A stretch of DNA of 17,565 bases from NCBI GenBank assembly GCA_018065295.1, contig JAGHTQ010000143.1, positions 1 through 17,565 on the forward strand, in the 5' to 3' direction. The notes below the pieces were generated by a model, which did no database searches, was not told where the DNA came from, and saw nothing but the letters and a program-made list of their open reading frames with translations. Source of the stretch: Candidatus Colimonas fimequi (GTDB taxonomy: Bacteria > Bacillota > Clostridia > Peptostreptococcales > Anaerovoracaceae). The first letter of the stretch is position 1. Each line of letters begins with the position of its first letter. Both the position numbers and the translations under genes were made by a program. Below, piece by piece: positions 6,928 through 14,726 of the stretch.

Positions 6928-8220
6928 ATGGACATGATTAACGAAGTATCTCAGAAGGTACTGGGACTTTTACCTGGTAAAGACTGTAATGGTCTGGGCG
7001 GATGTGGCTATGCTACATGCGAAGAATGTGCTCAGGCAATCGCAGCAGGTAAGGGTGTTGACAGCTGCCCAGCATGCAGACAGGATGCAGTAGATGCTAT
7101 CGCTGCTCTGTTAGGTGTAGCTACAGTAGAAGCTCCTGACAAGGTTGTGTACGTTAAGTGTAACGGATGCGCAGCTGGTAAGGAACGTTTAGCTGGAATC
7201 GGATCATGCACAGAAGCTAAGGAGATGGGAACTCTTCCTGGCGAATGTCAGTATGGCTGCCTGGGCAACGGAAGCTGCGTACAGGTTTGTGCATATGATG
7301 CAATGTCATTAGTAGATGGCAAGGTAGTTATTGATGAAAACAAGTGTAATGGTTGTGGCGCTTGCGTAGAAGCTTGCCCACAGTGCCTGATTGAAGTAGT
7401 ACCAGCAGATGTTACTAACTTCATCCCATGTTCATCACTTGATAACGAGAATACAACATTCGCTACATGCGGTTATGGATGTATCGGATGCGGAGACTGT
7501 GCTCTGGCTTGTCCTAAGGGCGCAATCGAAATGGTAGTAGGAAGCAAGATCGACGGCAGATACGCTAAGATTGATTACAGCAAGTGCGAAGGTTGCGTAA
7601 GCTGTACAGTAGCATGCCGTAAGAAGATCATCGTTGATAAGCTCCACGACCTGACTAAGGTTAAGGAAGATATCGCTTTCGTTAAGTGCTCAGGCGGTGC
7701 TTGGGGTCACGCTAACCTGGCTGAACAGGGTTACACAAGCTGTAAGGAAGTAGTAGATGCTAAGCTGAATCTTGATGAGCTTAATGTTTGCGAATACAGC
7801 TGCCTGGGATTCGGCGACTGCGTTAAGGTTTGCAGATACGATGCAATCACTAACGAATTTGGCGTAGCTAAGGTTGATGTTGACAAGTGCGTTGCTTGTG
7901 GCGACTGCGCTAGAGAATGTCCTCGTGGCAAGATTGACATCCTGCCATACATCGGCATTAAGAAGATGGCTTGTGAATCAGATGCTGCTCCAGCTAGAAG
8001 ACTGGAAATTTGCGGCATGGGTTGTATCGGTTGCGGCGACTGCGTAGACAACTGCCCTAACGGTGCTATCACAGTTATCAACAAGCATCCTTACATTCTG
8101 GCTGACAAGTGCCTGAACTGTAACGTATGCTCATACGTTTGCTCAAGAAATGTTATCGCTGAGACTGAGGTTCCTGAATACAACTACCTGCAGGCCTCCG
8201 CAATGCAGTTAGATAAGTAG
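6928..8220 (+). CDS. Soluble RnfB-like polyferredoxin with a duplicated four-cluster module
   Basis: The protein has 430 residues from ATG 6928, chosen because GGAGGT at 6916-6921 sits 6 nt upstream; the in-frame GTG at 6907 has no such site. Residues 12-60 form an RnfB-type Fe-S domain with Cys20, 26, 31, 34, 47 and 50. Two RnfB-like modules follow, at about 76-238 and 252-408. Each has a leading VKC motif, a C-x3-C-x5-C-x3-C motif (Cys107 onward in the first), then CxxCxxCxxxC motifs such as CNGCGACVEACP, CIGCGDCALACP and CVACGDCARECP. That makes eight ferredoxin-like motifs plus the N-terminal one, so up to nine [4Fe-4S] clusters. The N-terminal membrane helix of true RnfB is missing, so it should be cytoplasmic. 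It is first in the operon with nifJ and nfnAB and probably carries electrons between them. It is not a normal Rnf subunit: no other rnf genes are here. Confidence 0.85.
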   Translation: MDMINEVSQKVLGLLPGKDCNGLGGCGYATCEECAQAIAAGKGVDSCPACRQDAVDAIAALLGVATVEAPDKVVYVKCNGCAAGKERLAGIGSCTEAKEMGTLPGECQYGCLGNGSCVQVCAYDAMSLVDGKVVIDENKCNGCGACVEACPQCLIEVVPADVTNFIPCSSLDNENTTFATCGYGCIGCGDCALACPKGAIEMVVGSKIDGRYAKIDYSKCEGCVSCTVACRKKIIVDKLHDLTKVKEDIAFVKCSGGAWGHANLAEQGYTSCKEVVDAKLNLDELNVCEYSCLGFGDCVKVCRYDAITNEFGVAKVDVDKCVACGDCARECPRGKIDILPYIGIKKMACESDAAPARRLEICGMGCIGCGDCVDNCPNGAITVINKHPYILADKCLNCNVCSYVCSRNVIAETEVPEYNYLQASAMQLDK

Positions 8221-8224
8221 GATG

Positions 8225-8231
8225 AAAGGAG
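8225..8231 (+). promoter_or_regulatory. Ribosome binding site fixing a GTG start for nifJ
   Basis: AAAGGAG lies 8 nt before GTG 8240. The in-frame ATG at 8222 sits upstream of this site and has no proper spacing. The product from 8240 begins MRARKTMDGNTAAAH, which is how the family normally starts. Confidence 0.7.
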
Positions 8232-8239
8232 ATAGACAA

Positions 8240-11200
8240 GTGAGAGCTAGAAAGACAATGGACGGCAACACAGCAGCTGCACATGTTGCATACGCGTTCA
8301 CAGAAGTAGCAGCAATCTACCCTATCACACCATCATCTGTAATGGCAGAGAATGTTGATGAATGGGCAAGCGTTAACCGTAAGAACATCTTCGGCGAAGA
8401 AGTTAAGGTAGTAGAAATGGAATCAGAAGCAGGTGCTGCAGGTGCTGTACACGGCGCTATCACAGCTGGTGCTCTGACAACTACATTCACAGCTTCACAG
8501 GGTCTCCTTCTGATGATCCCTAACATGTACAAGCTGGCTGCTGAAGAAACTCCTACAGTTATCCACGTATCAGCAAGAGCAATTTCAACACACGCACTGA
8601 ATATCTTCGGCGATCATTCAGACGTTATGGCATGCAGACAGACTGGTTTCGCAATGCTGGCATCAAGATCACCACAGGAAGTTATGGATATGGCAGTAGT
8701 AGCTCACCTTTCAGCAATTGAAGGTAAGGTACCAATGCTCCACTTCTTCGATGGTTTCAGAACATCACACGAACAGCAGAAGATCTACACTTGGGATTAT
8801 GAAGATCTTAAGTCAATGGTTAACTGGGATGCAATCAGACGTTTCAAGGACAACGCTCTGAACCCTAACCACCCACACATGATGGGTTCTGCTGAACAGC
8901 CAGAAACATTCTTCCAGCACAGAGAAGCATGTAACAACAATTATACAAATCAGATCGATGTAATCATCGATTGCATGAATAGAGTAAACGAGAAGGTTGA
9001 GAGAGAAAGACCTTATAAGCCATACGAATTCTACGGTGCACCAGATGCTGAAGAAATCATTATCGCAATGGGTTCAGTATGTGACTGCGCAGAAGAAGTT
9101 GTTGACTACCTGACAGCTCAGGGCAAGAAGGTTGGCGTACTGGCTGTAAGACTTTACAGACCATTCTCAGCTAAGCACTTCGTAGCAGAAATTCCTGAAA
9201 CAGTTAAGAAGATCGCAGTTCTCGACAGAACTAAGGAACCTGGTTCAATCGGCGAACCTCTTTACCTTGACGTTATCTCAGCTCTTAAGGGCACTCAGTT
9301 CGAAAATACTTTCGTAGCTGGTGGTAGATATGGTCTTGGTTCTAAGGACGTACAGCCTGGCGACGTTCTGGCAGTATACGAGAACCTTTGGGCTGAAGAA
9401 CCTAAGAAGGAATTCACACTCTCAATCACTGACGATGTAACTAACCTGTCAATCGCAGGAAGCGAAAACCCAATGGTAGCTTCACCAAGCACAGTTGCTT
9501 GTAAGTTCTGGGGTCTTGGTGCTGACGGTACAGTTGGTGCTAACAAGAACAGCGTTAAGATCATCGGCGACAACACTGACAAGTATGCTCAGGCTTACTT
9601 CCAGTATGACTCCAAGAAGTCAGGTGGTATCACTATTTCACACCTGAGATTCGGTGACGAACCTATCAAGTCAACTTACTACGTTAAGCAGGCTGACTTC
9701 GTAGCATGTCACAAGTCAATCTATCTTGAGAGATATCACATGGTAGAAGACGTTAAGAAGGGCGGAACATTCCTCCTCAACTGCCCATGGGATGCAGCAG
9801 AACTTGAAGAGAAGCTCCCAGGACACGTTAAGAGATACATCGCTCAGAACGACGTACAGTTCTACACTTGCGACGCAGTAACAATTGCTAAGGAACTTGG
9901 CCTTGGTAATAGAACAAATACAGTACTTCAGGCTGCATTCTTCAAGCTGGCTGAAATCCTGCCAATCGAAGACGCAGTTAAGTACATGAAGGCAGCAATC
10001 GAGAAATCATACGGTGCTAAGGGACAGAACATCGTAGACATGAACTGGGCTGCAGTAGATGCTGGTGTTAACAGCGTAGTTAAGGTTGACGTTCCAGCTG
10101 AATGGGCTAACGCAACAGGCGAACTGGAAGTAGTTCCTGCAGAAGGTCGTGACCAGCAGCAGACTGACTACATCAACGACATCCTCAAGCCAACAAGCGG
10201 CATGTATGGCGATGACGTTCCAGTATCAAAGTTTGTTGAAACTGCTAATGGTATGGTTCCATCAGGTACAGCAGCATTCGAGAAGAGAGGTATCGCAGTA
10301 GATATTCCTCAGTGGGAAGCTGCAAACTGCATGCAGTGTAACTGGTGCTCATACGTATGTCCACACGCTGTAATCAGACCATTCGTAATGTCAGCAGAAG
10401 AAGCTGCAGATTATGAAGGTATCGCAGTTCCATTCAAGGATGATGCAAGCAAGGTATTCACTATTGGTGTATCAGCTCTTGACTGTACTGGTTGCGGATC
10501 ATGTGCAGAAGTATGTCCAGCTAGAGTTAAGGCTCTGACAATGGTTAACGCAGAGGCTAATCAGGATGACGCTCAGGAAGATTTCGATTACCTCTTCACA
10601 AATATCGGATCAAACGATGAAATCGGTGGCAACGGTTCTGTTAAGGAATCACAGTTCAAGCAGCCACTCCTCGAGTTCTCAGGCGCTTGCCCAGGATGCG
10701 GCGAAACTCCATACGCTAAGCTGGTTACTCAGCTGTTCGGCGACAGAATGTTCATTGCTAACGCAACTGGATGTTCATCAATCTGGGGTCTGTCAGCACC
10801 ATCAGCACCTTACACAGTAAACAAGGAAGGTAAGGGCCCAGCTTGGTCAAACTCACTGTTCGAAGACAACGCTGAATTCGGTTATGGTATGGCAGTAGCT
10901 ATGAAGGCAAGAAGAGCAGAAATGCTTCACGCTGTAGAGAGACTTGCAGGCAAGGACGAATTCGCAGACGCAGCAAACGCTTGGATCGCAGCTATGGAAG
11001 ACGCTGACATGGCAGGAACTACTGGTGATGCACTGGCAGCTATCTGCGCTGGTTCAGACGATGCAGACGCTAAGTACGTTGTAGAGAACAAGGATATGCT
11101 TCCTAAGCCATCAATGTGGATCTTCGGTGGTGACGGATGGGCATACGACATCGGTTACGGTGGTCTCGACCACGTTCTGGCATCAGGCGAAAACGTAAAC

Positions 11201-11764
11201 GTACTCGTATTCGATACAGAAGTTTACTCAAATACAGGTGGTCAGTCATCTAAGTCAACTCCTGTTGGCGCTGTAGCACAGTTCGCAGCAGCTGGTAAGG
11301 CAGTAACTAAGAAGAACCTGGCACAGATTGCTATTTCATATGGATATATCTACGTAGCACAGATCGCTATGGGCGCTAACCCACAGCAGACTCTCAAGGC
11401 TATTAGAGAAGCTGAAGCTTATGATGGTCCTTCACTCATCATCGCATACGCTCCATGTATCAACCACGGTGTTAAGGCTGGTATGAACAAGGCTATGCTG
11501 GAAATGAAGAAGGCTGTAAGAGCTGGTTACTGGAACCTGCTTAGATATAACCCAGCAGCAATCGCTGATAAGAAGAATCCACTTTCTGTTGATAGTGCTC
11601 CTCCAACTGAGAAGTACCGTGACTTCATCATGGGAGAAGTAAGATACAACTCACTGAAGCTCAAGGCTCCTGAAAGAGCAGAAAACCTCTTCACAGAAGC
11701 AGAAAAGATCGCTATGGATAGATATGCGAAGCTTGTTGAGCAGAAGAAGAATCTTGACATTTAG
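8240..11764 (+). CDS. nifJ: Pyruvate:ferredoxin (flavodoxin) oxidoreductase
   Basis: This 1174-residue one-chain enzyme oxidises pyruvate plus CoA to acetyl-CoA and CO2 and reduces ferredoxin in the cytoplasm. From GTG 8240 the order is: an N-terminal TPP-domain with YPITPSS at 27-33 (Thr30 matches the family's pyruvate-contacting Thr), the CoA-side domain, the gamma-type domain with GGITISHLRFG, then a two-cluster ferredoxin domain with Cys697/700/703/707 and Cys749/752/755/759. The C-terminal TPP domain has proximal-cluster Cys817, 820, 845 and 1073, and GDGWAYDIG at 964-972 for Mg-TPP. All expected cluster and TPP residues are present and there is no frameshift. The protein is shorter than Desulfovibrio africanus PFOR (1232 residues) and lacks the C-terminal extension linked there to oxygen tolerance, as is usual in clostridia. 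It starts 19 nt after the polyferredoxin stop. Codon use is strongly biased, as for a highly expressed gene. Confidence 0.97.
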   Translation: MRARKTMDGNTAAAHVAYAFTEVAAIYPITPSSVMAENVDEWASVNRKNIFGEEVKVVEMESEAGAAGAVHGAITAGALTTTFTASQGLLLMIPNMYKLAAEETPTVIHVSARAISTHALNIFGDHSDVMACRQTGFAMLASRSPQEVMDMAVVAHLSAIEGKVPMLHFFDGFRTSHEQQKIYTWDYEDLKSMVNWDAIRRFKDNALNPNHPHMMGSAEQPETFFQHREACNNNYTNQIDVIIDCMNRVNEKVERERPYKPYEFYGAPDAEEIIIAMGSVCDCAEEVVDYLTAQGKKVGVLAVRLYRPFSAKHFVAEIPETVKKIAVLDRTKEPGSIGEPLYLDVISALKGTQFENTFVAGGRYGLGSKDVQPGDVLAVYENLWAEEPKKEFTLSITDDVTNLSIAGSENPMVASPSTVACKFWGLGADGTVGANKNSVKIIGDNTDKYAQAYFQYDSKKSGGITISHLRFGDEPIKSTYYVKQADFVACHKSIYLERYHMVEDVKKGGTFLLNCPWDAAELEEKLPGHVKRYIAQNDVQFYTCDAVTIAKELGLGNRTNTVLQAAFFKLAEILPIEDAVKYMKAAIEKSYGAKGQNIVDMNWAAVDAGVNSVVKVDVPAEWANATGELEVVPAEGRDQQQTDYINDILKPTSGMYGDDVPVSKFVETANGMVPSGTAAFEKRGIAVDIPQWEAANCMQCNWCSYVCPHAVIRPFVMSAEEAADYEGIAVPFKDDASKVFTIGVSALDCTGCGSCAEVCPARVKALTMVNAEANQDDAQEDFDYLFTNIGSNDEIGGNGSVKESQFKQPLLEFSGACPGCGETPYAKLVTQLFGDRMFIANATGCSSIWGLSAPSAPYTVNKEGKGPAWSNSLFEDNAEFGYGMAVAMKARRAEMLHAVERLAGKDEFADAANAWIAAMEDADMAGTTGDALAAICAGSDDADAKYVVENKDMLPKPSMWIFGGDGWAYDIGYGGLDHVLASGENVNVLVFDTEVYSNTGGQSSKSTPVGAVAQFAAAGKAVTKKNLAQIAISYGYIYVAQIAMGANPQQTLKAIREAEAYDGPSLIIAYAPCINHGVKAGMNKAMLEMKKAVRAGYWNLLRYNPAAIADKKNPLSVDSAPPTEKYRDFIMGEVRYNSLKLKAPERAENLFTEAEKIAMDRYAKLVEQKKNLDI

Positions 11765-11783
11765 GCAGAAAGGAGCGATTGAA

Positions 11784-12632
11784 ATGTTTAAAGTAGTAAA
11801 GAAAAGAGTTCTTAATGAAAACATGACATGGCTCGTTATCGATGCTCCACTGGTAGCTAAGCATGCTAAGCCTGGTCAGTTCATCATTCTGAGAACAGAC
11901 GAACACGGCGAAAGAATCCCTCTCACAATGGCAGGACACGATTCAGAAGCCGGCACAATAGATCTTATCTATGCAGCAGTTGGTAGAACAACTATGCTCA
12001 TGGATCAGCTTGAAGAAGGCGACTACCTCCTGGACGTAGTCGGCCCTCTCGGCAAGCCAACTGAAATGGATGGCCTGAAGAAGGTTTGCGTTGTTGGTGG
12101 TGGTACTGGTAACGCACTGGCTTATCCTCTTGCAACAGGTATGCACGATCACGGCATCGAAGTTGACATGATCGCTGGATACAAGAGCAAGGAACACGTT
12201 ATCCTGGAAGACGAGTTCAGAGCAGGAACTGACAACCTTTACATCACAACTGACGACGGTTCATACGGTGAGAAGGGTTTCACAACTGACAAGCTTAAGG
12301 AACTCATCGAAGCAGGCAACAAGTATGACGAAATCGTAGCAGTAGGTCCTCCAATGATGATGAAGTTCATCTGCAAGATGGCTGAGAGCTATGGCATCCC
12401 TTCAGTAGCTTCACTGACAGCATACATGATCGACGGTACAGGAATGTGCGGCGGCTGCAGATGCGTTGTTGGTGGCGAAAACAAGTTCGTATGCGTTGAC
12501 GGTCCAGAATTCGACGGCGCACTGGTAGACTGGGATGAACTTATTAAGAGAAACTCATATTACAAAGAACAGGAAGCTGATGATAGAGCTCACGTTTGCA
12601 GACTGACAGGAGGTGTACGTTACCATGATTAA
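11784..12632 (+). CDS. nfnA: NfnA-like ferredoxin:NADP+ oxidoreductase small subunit (FAD/[2Fe-2S])
   Basis: This 282-residue protein starts at ATG 11784 with AAAGGAG at 11769-11775; an upstream in-frame start at 11724 lies inside nifJ and is rejected. It belongs to the PyrK/dihydroorotate-dehydrogenase electron-transfer-subunit family. An FAD-binding beta-barrel occupies about 1-95 (with RIPLTM), an NAD-binding domain about 100-210 (GGGTGNALAYPLA), and a C-terminal [2Fe-2S] site comprises Cys222, Cys225 and Cys237 with Asp217 in DGTGMCGGC. In characterised NfnA this cluster has one Asp and three Cys ligands, which fits. With NfnB it forms the NADH-dependent reduced ferredoxin:NADP+ oxidoreductase, a flavin-based electron-bifurcating enzyme. 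Close relatives have been called sulfide dehydrogenase subunit or glutamate synthase partner. The gene follows nifJ by 19 nt. Confidence 0.87.
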   Translation: MFKVVKKRVLNENMTWLVIDAPLVAKHAKPGQFIILRTDEHGERIPLTMAGHDSEAGTIDLIYAAVGRTTMLMDQLEEGDYLLDVVGPLGKPTEMDGLKKVCVVGGGTGNALAYPLATGMHDHGIEVDMIAGYKSKEHVILEDEFRAGTDNLYITTDDGSYGEKGFTTDKLKELIEAGNKYDEIVAVGPPMMMKFICKMAESYGIPSVASLTAYMIDGTGMCGGCRCVVGGENKFVCVDGPEFDGALVDWDELIKRNSYYKEQEADDRAHVCRLTGGVRYHD

Positions 12633-14019
12633 TTTTAAAGCGGTAAAGAACCCTATGCCTGAGCAGGATCCTCAGGTAAGAGCAAGAAACTTCAAGGAAG
12701 TATCAAGCGGATACACTGCACAGCAGGCTGTAAATGAAGCAATGAGATGCCTCAAGTGCAGAACTAAGCCATGTACTAAGGGCTGCCCAGTAATGGTTAA
12801 GATTCCTGATTTCGTAGCTAAGATCACTGAAGGCGAATTCGAGGCTGCATATCAGATTATTTCAGAAACAAGTGCACTGCCAAGAATCTGTGGTAGAGTA
12901 TGTCCACAGGAAAACCAGTGTGAAGGCGTATGCGTAAGAGGTCTCAACGGCGAACCTGTTTCAATCGGTAGACTTGAAAGATTCGTATCAGACTGGCACG
13001 CAGAACACGTTATGGATTACGAAGATGCTGCTGAAGCTCCAGCTTCAAACGGCAAGAAGGTTGCAGTAGTTGGTGCTGGCCCTGCTGGTCTGACTTGCGC
13101 AGGCGACCTGGCTAACAAGGGTTATGAAGTAACTGTATTTGAATCACTGCACAAGGCTGGCGGCGTACTGGCTTATGGTATTCCTGAATTCAGACTTCCT
13201 AAGGATATCGTAGCTGCAGAAGTAGCTAAGCTGGAAGACAAGGGCGTTAAGTTCGTTACAAACGCTATTATCGGTAGAGCTGAAACAGTTGATGAACTCA
13301 TGGAAGAAGGCTACGAAGCTGTATTCGTAGGTACAGGCGCTGGTCTGCCATCATTCATGAGCATCCCTGGCGAAAACCTCCTTGGTGTTTGCTCAGCAAA
13401 CGAATATCTGACAAGAATCAACCTGATGAAGGGTTATCTGAGCGATTATGATACTCCAGTTCCTCCTGGCAAGAAGATTGCTGTAGTAGGTGGCGGTAAC
13501 GTAGCAATGGACGCTGCAAGATGCGCACTGAGAATGGGAGCTGAGAAGGTATACATCGTATACAGAAGATCAATGGACGAAATCCCTGCTAGAAGAGAAG
13601 AAATCCACCACGCTATCGAAGAAGGAGTTGACTTCCAGCTTCTGAGAAACCCTGTACAGGTTATCGGCGACGAAAACGGTTATGTAACAGGTCTTGAATG
13701 CGTTAAGATGGAACTGGGTGCACCAGATGCATCAGGCAGAAGACGTCCTGTAGTAATCGAAGGTTCAAACTACGTACTCGATGTTGACCTGGTAATCATG
13801 GCAATCGGTACCAAGCTGAACAAGCTGATCCTTGAAACAACAGAAAACCTGGCTGCAAACGACAGAGGTGGTATCGGTACTGATGACGGTGCTGCTACAA
13901 ACCGTGAAGGCGTTTACGCAGGTGGCGACGCTGTAACAGGCGCTGCAACAGTTATCCTTGCTATGGGTGCTGGTAAGACAGCAGCTGCTAGCATTGATGA
14001 ATATCTCACAAACAAATAA
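12625..14019 (+). CDS. nfnB: NfnB-like ferredoxin:NADP+ oxidoreductase large subunit (GltD-type, two [4Fe-4S], FAD, NADPH)
   Basis: This 464-residue protein starts at ATG 12625, preceded by AGGAGGT at 12608-12614 (10-nt spacer). It overlaps the end of nfnA by 8 nt, so the two subunits are translationally coupled. The alternative GTG at 12613 falls within the ribosome binding site and is rejected. The N-terminus carries two [4Fe-4S] motifs (Cys42, 45, 50, 54 and the CGRVCPQENQCEGVC block). An FAD-binding GAGPAG at 150-155 and a second dinucleotide fold with GGGNVAMDAA from residue 289 (NADPH side, followed by YRRS) come next, and a C-terminal GGDAVTGAATV completes the FAD site. In Nfn this chain holds the bifurcating FAD. 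A GltD (glutamate synthase beta) role is unlikely because no gltB is present and the partner is NfnA-like. Confidence 0.87.
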   Translation: MINFKAVKNPMPEQDPQVRARNFKEVSSGYTAQQAVNEAMRCLKCRTKPCTKGCPVMVKIPDFVAKITEGEFEAAYQIISETSALPRICGRVCPQENQCEGVCVRGLNGEPVSIGRLERFVSDWHAEHVMDYEDAAEAPASNGKKVAVVGAGPAGLTCAGDLANKGYEVTVFESLHKAGGVLAYGIPEFRLPKDIVAAEVAKLEDKGVKFVTNAIIGRAETVDELMEEGYEAVFVGTGAGLPSFMSIPGENLLGVCSANEYLTRINLMKGYLSDYDTPVPPGKKIAVVGGGNVAMDAARCALRMGAEKVYIVYRRSMDEIPARREEIHHAIEEGVDFQLLRNPVQVIGDENGYVTGLECVKMELGAPDASGRRRPVVIEGSNYVLDVDLVIMAIGTKLNKLILETTENLAANDRGGIGTDDGAATNREGVYAGGDAVTGAATVILAMGAGKTAAASIDEYLTNK

Positions 14020-14052
14020 TAAATCATATTTTATGATTCTCTTTAAAGAAAA

Positions 14053-14080
14053 GAGGCACCTATTTCAGGTGCTTCTTTTT
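14053..14080 (+). terminator. Rho-independent terminator of the redox operon
   Basis: A 9-bp stem, 14053-14061 (GAGGCACCT) with 14067-14075 (AGGTGCTTC, one G-U pair), has the 5-nt loop ATTTC and is followed by TTTTT. It lies 33 nt after the nfnB stop. Confidence 0.85.
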
Positions 14081-14081
14081 A

Positions 14082-14090
14082 TGTTATAAT
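14082..14090 (+). promoter_or_regulatory. Extended -10 promoter of the radical SAM / GTPase pair
   Basis: TGTTATAAT gives a perfect TATAAT (14085-14090) with an upstream TGn. No good -35 box is seen, since that region lies inside the preceding terminator. Transcription would start near 14097, about 32 nt before the ATG at 14129. Confidence 0.6.
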
Positions 14091-14128
14091 AAGTCATCGA
14101 TAACGTGTTAGAAATGAAAGGAATCATT

Positions 14129-14722
14129 ATGTCAGACGTAGTATACGATTATTGTGGCGGATTATATATAAACCTAACTAACAGATGTCCTTGCGCTTGT
14201 GAATTTTGCATTAAGAACTTCACTGATAACCTGGGAAGTGCAGATTCACTGTTTCTGGACAAGGAACCAACAGTAGACGAAGTCATGGAAGAAATCGGAC
14301 AGTGGAACATGGACGATTATGACGAAGTGGTATTTTGCGGATACGGGGAACCGACTCAGAGACTTCCAGAACTTCTTGAGATTGCTGGCAAGGTTAAGAA
14401 GGAATACGACAATAAGAGAATTCGTATCAATACAATAGGTCTTGCAGACATGATCTGGCAGGAAGAGACTACACCTAAACTTGAAGGTCTCATTGATTCC
14501 GTTAACGTGAGCATGAACGAAGCTGATGCTGAGAAGTTCGAAGAGCTTTGTCATCCGATATACGGACAGGAAGCCTACGATGCCATGCTCAAATATATTG
14601 CAGATGTTAAGAAATATGTCCCAGAAGTATCAACATCAGTTGTTGGTGTAATTTCTCAGGACTCAATCGAGAAATGCAGACAGAAGGCAGAAGAATTAGG
14701 AGTTAGATTTAGAGTAAGATAA
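14129..14722 (+). CDS. Small radical SAM protein of the TatD-associated type
   Basis: This 197-residue protein starts at ATG 14129, which has AAAGGA at 14117-14122 (6-nt spacer); the GTG at 14105 is a poorer choice. The radical SAM CX3CX2C site is Cys20, Cys24 and Cys27 in NRCPCACEFC, with an extra Cys22 in the loop. A GYGEPT segment near residues 70-75 corresponds to the SAM-binding 'GGE' motif. The short length and the N-terminal YDYCGGLYINLTNRC sequence match the family annotated as TatD-linked radical SAM proteins, whose reaction is unknown. No tatD gene is in this window. The stop is 4 nt before the translational GTPase gene, so the two are co-transcribed and probably coupled. A role in modifying RNA, ribosome or a peptide is inference only. 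Confidence 0.85.
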   Translation: MSDVVYDYCGGLYINLTNRCPCACEFCIKNFTDNLGSADSLFLDKEPTVDEVMEEIGQWNMDDYDEVVFCGYGEPTQRLPELLEIAGKVKKEYDNKRIRINTIGLADMIWQEETTPKLEGLIDSVNVSMNEADAEKFEELCHPIYGQEAYDAMLKYIADVKKYVPEVSTSVVGVISQDSIEKCRQKAEELGVRFRVR

Positions 14723-14726
14723 GCAG

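Noticed and set aside
6928..8220. Naming the first redox gene rnfB and inferring a membrane Rnf complex
   Set aside because: The membrane helix is absent, the cluster module is doubled, and no rnfA, C, D, E or G gene is adjacent.
8222..8242. ATG at 8222 as the nifJ start
   Set aside because: It precedes the AAAGGAG at 8225-8231, whereas GTG 8240 has an ideal 8-nt spacer and gives the family's usual N-terminus.
12625..14019. Glutamate synthase small chain (gltD)
   Set aside because: The GltD-like fold is shared, but there is no gltB, and the 8-nt overlap with an NfnA/PyrK-type partner fits NfnAB better.
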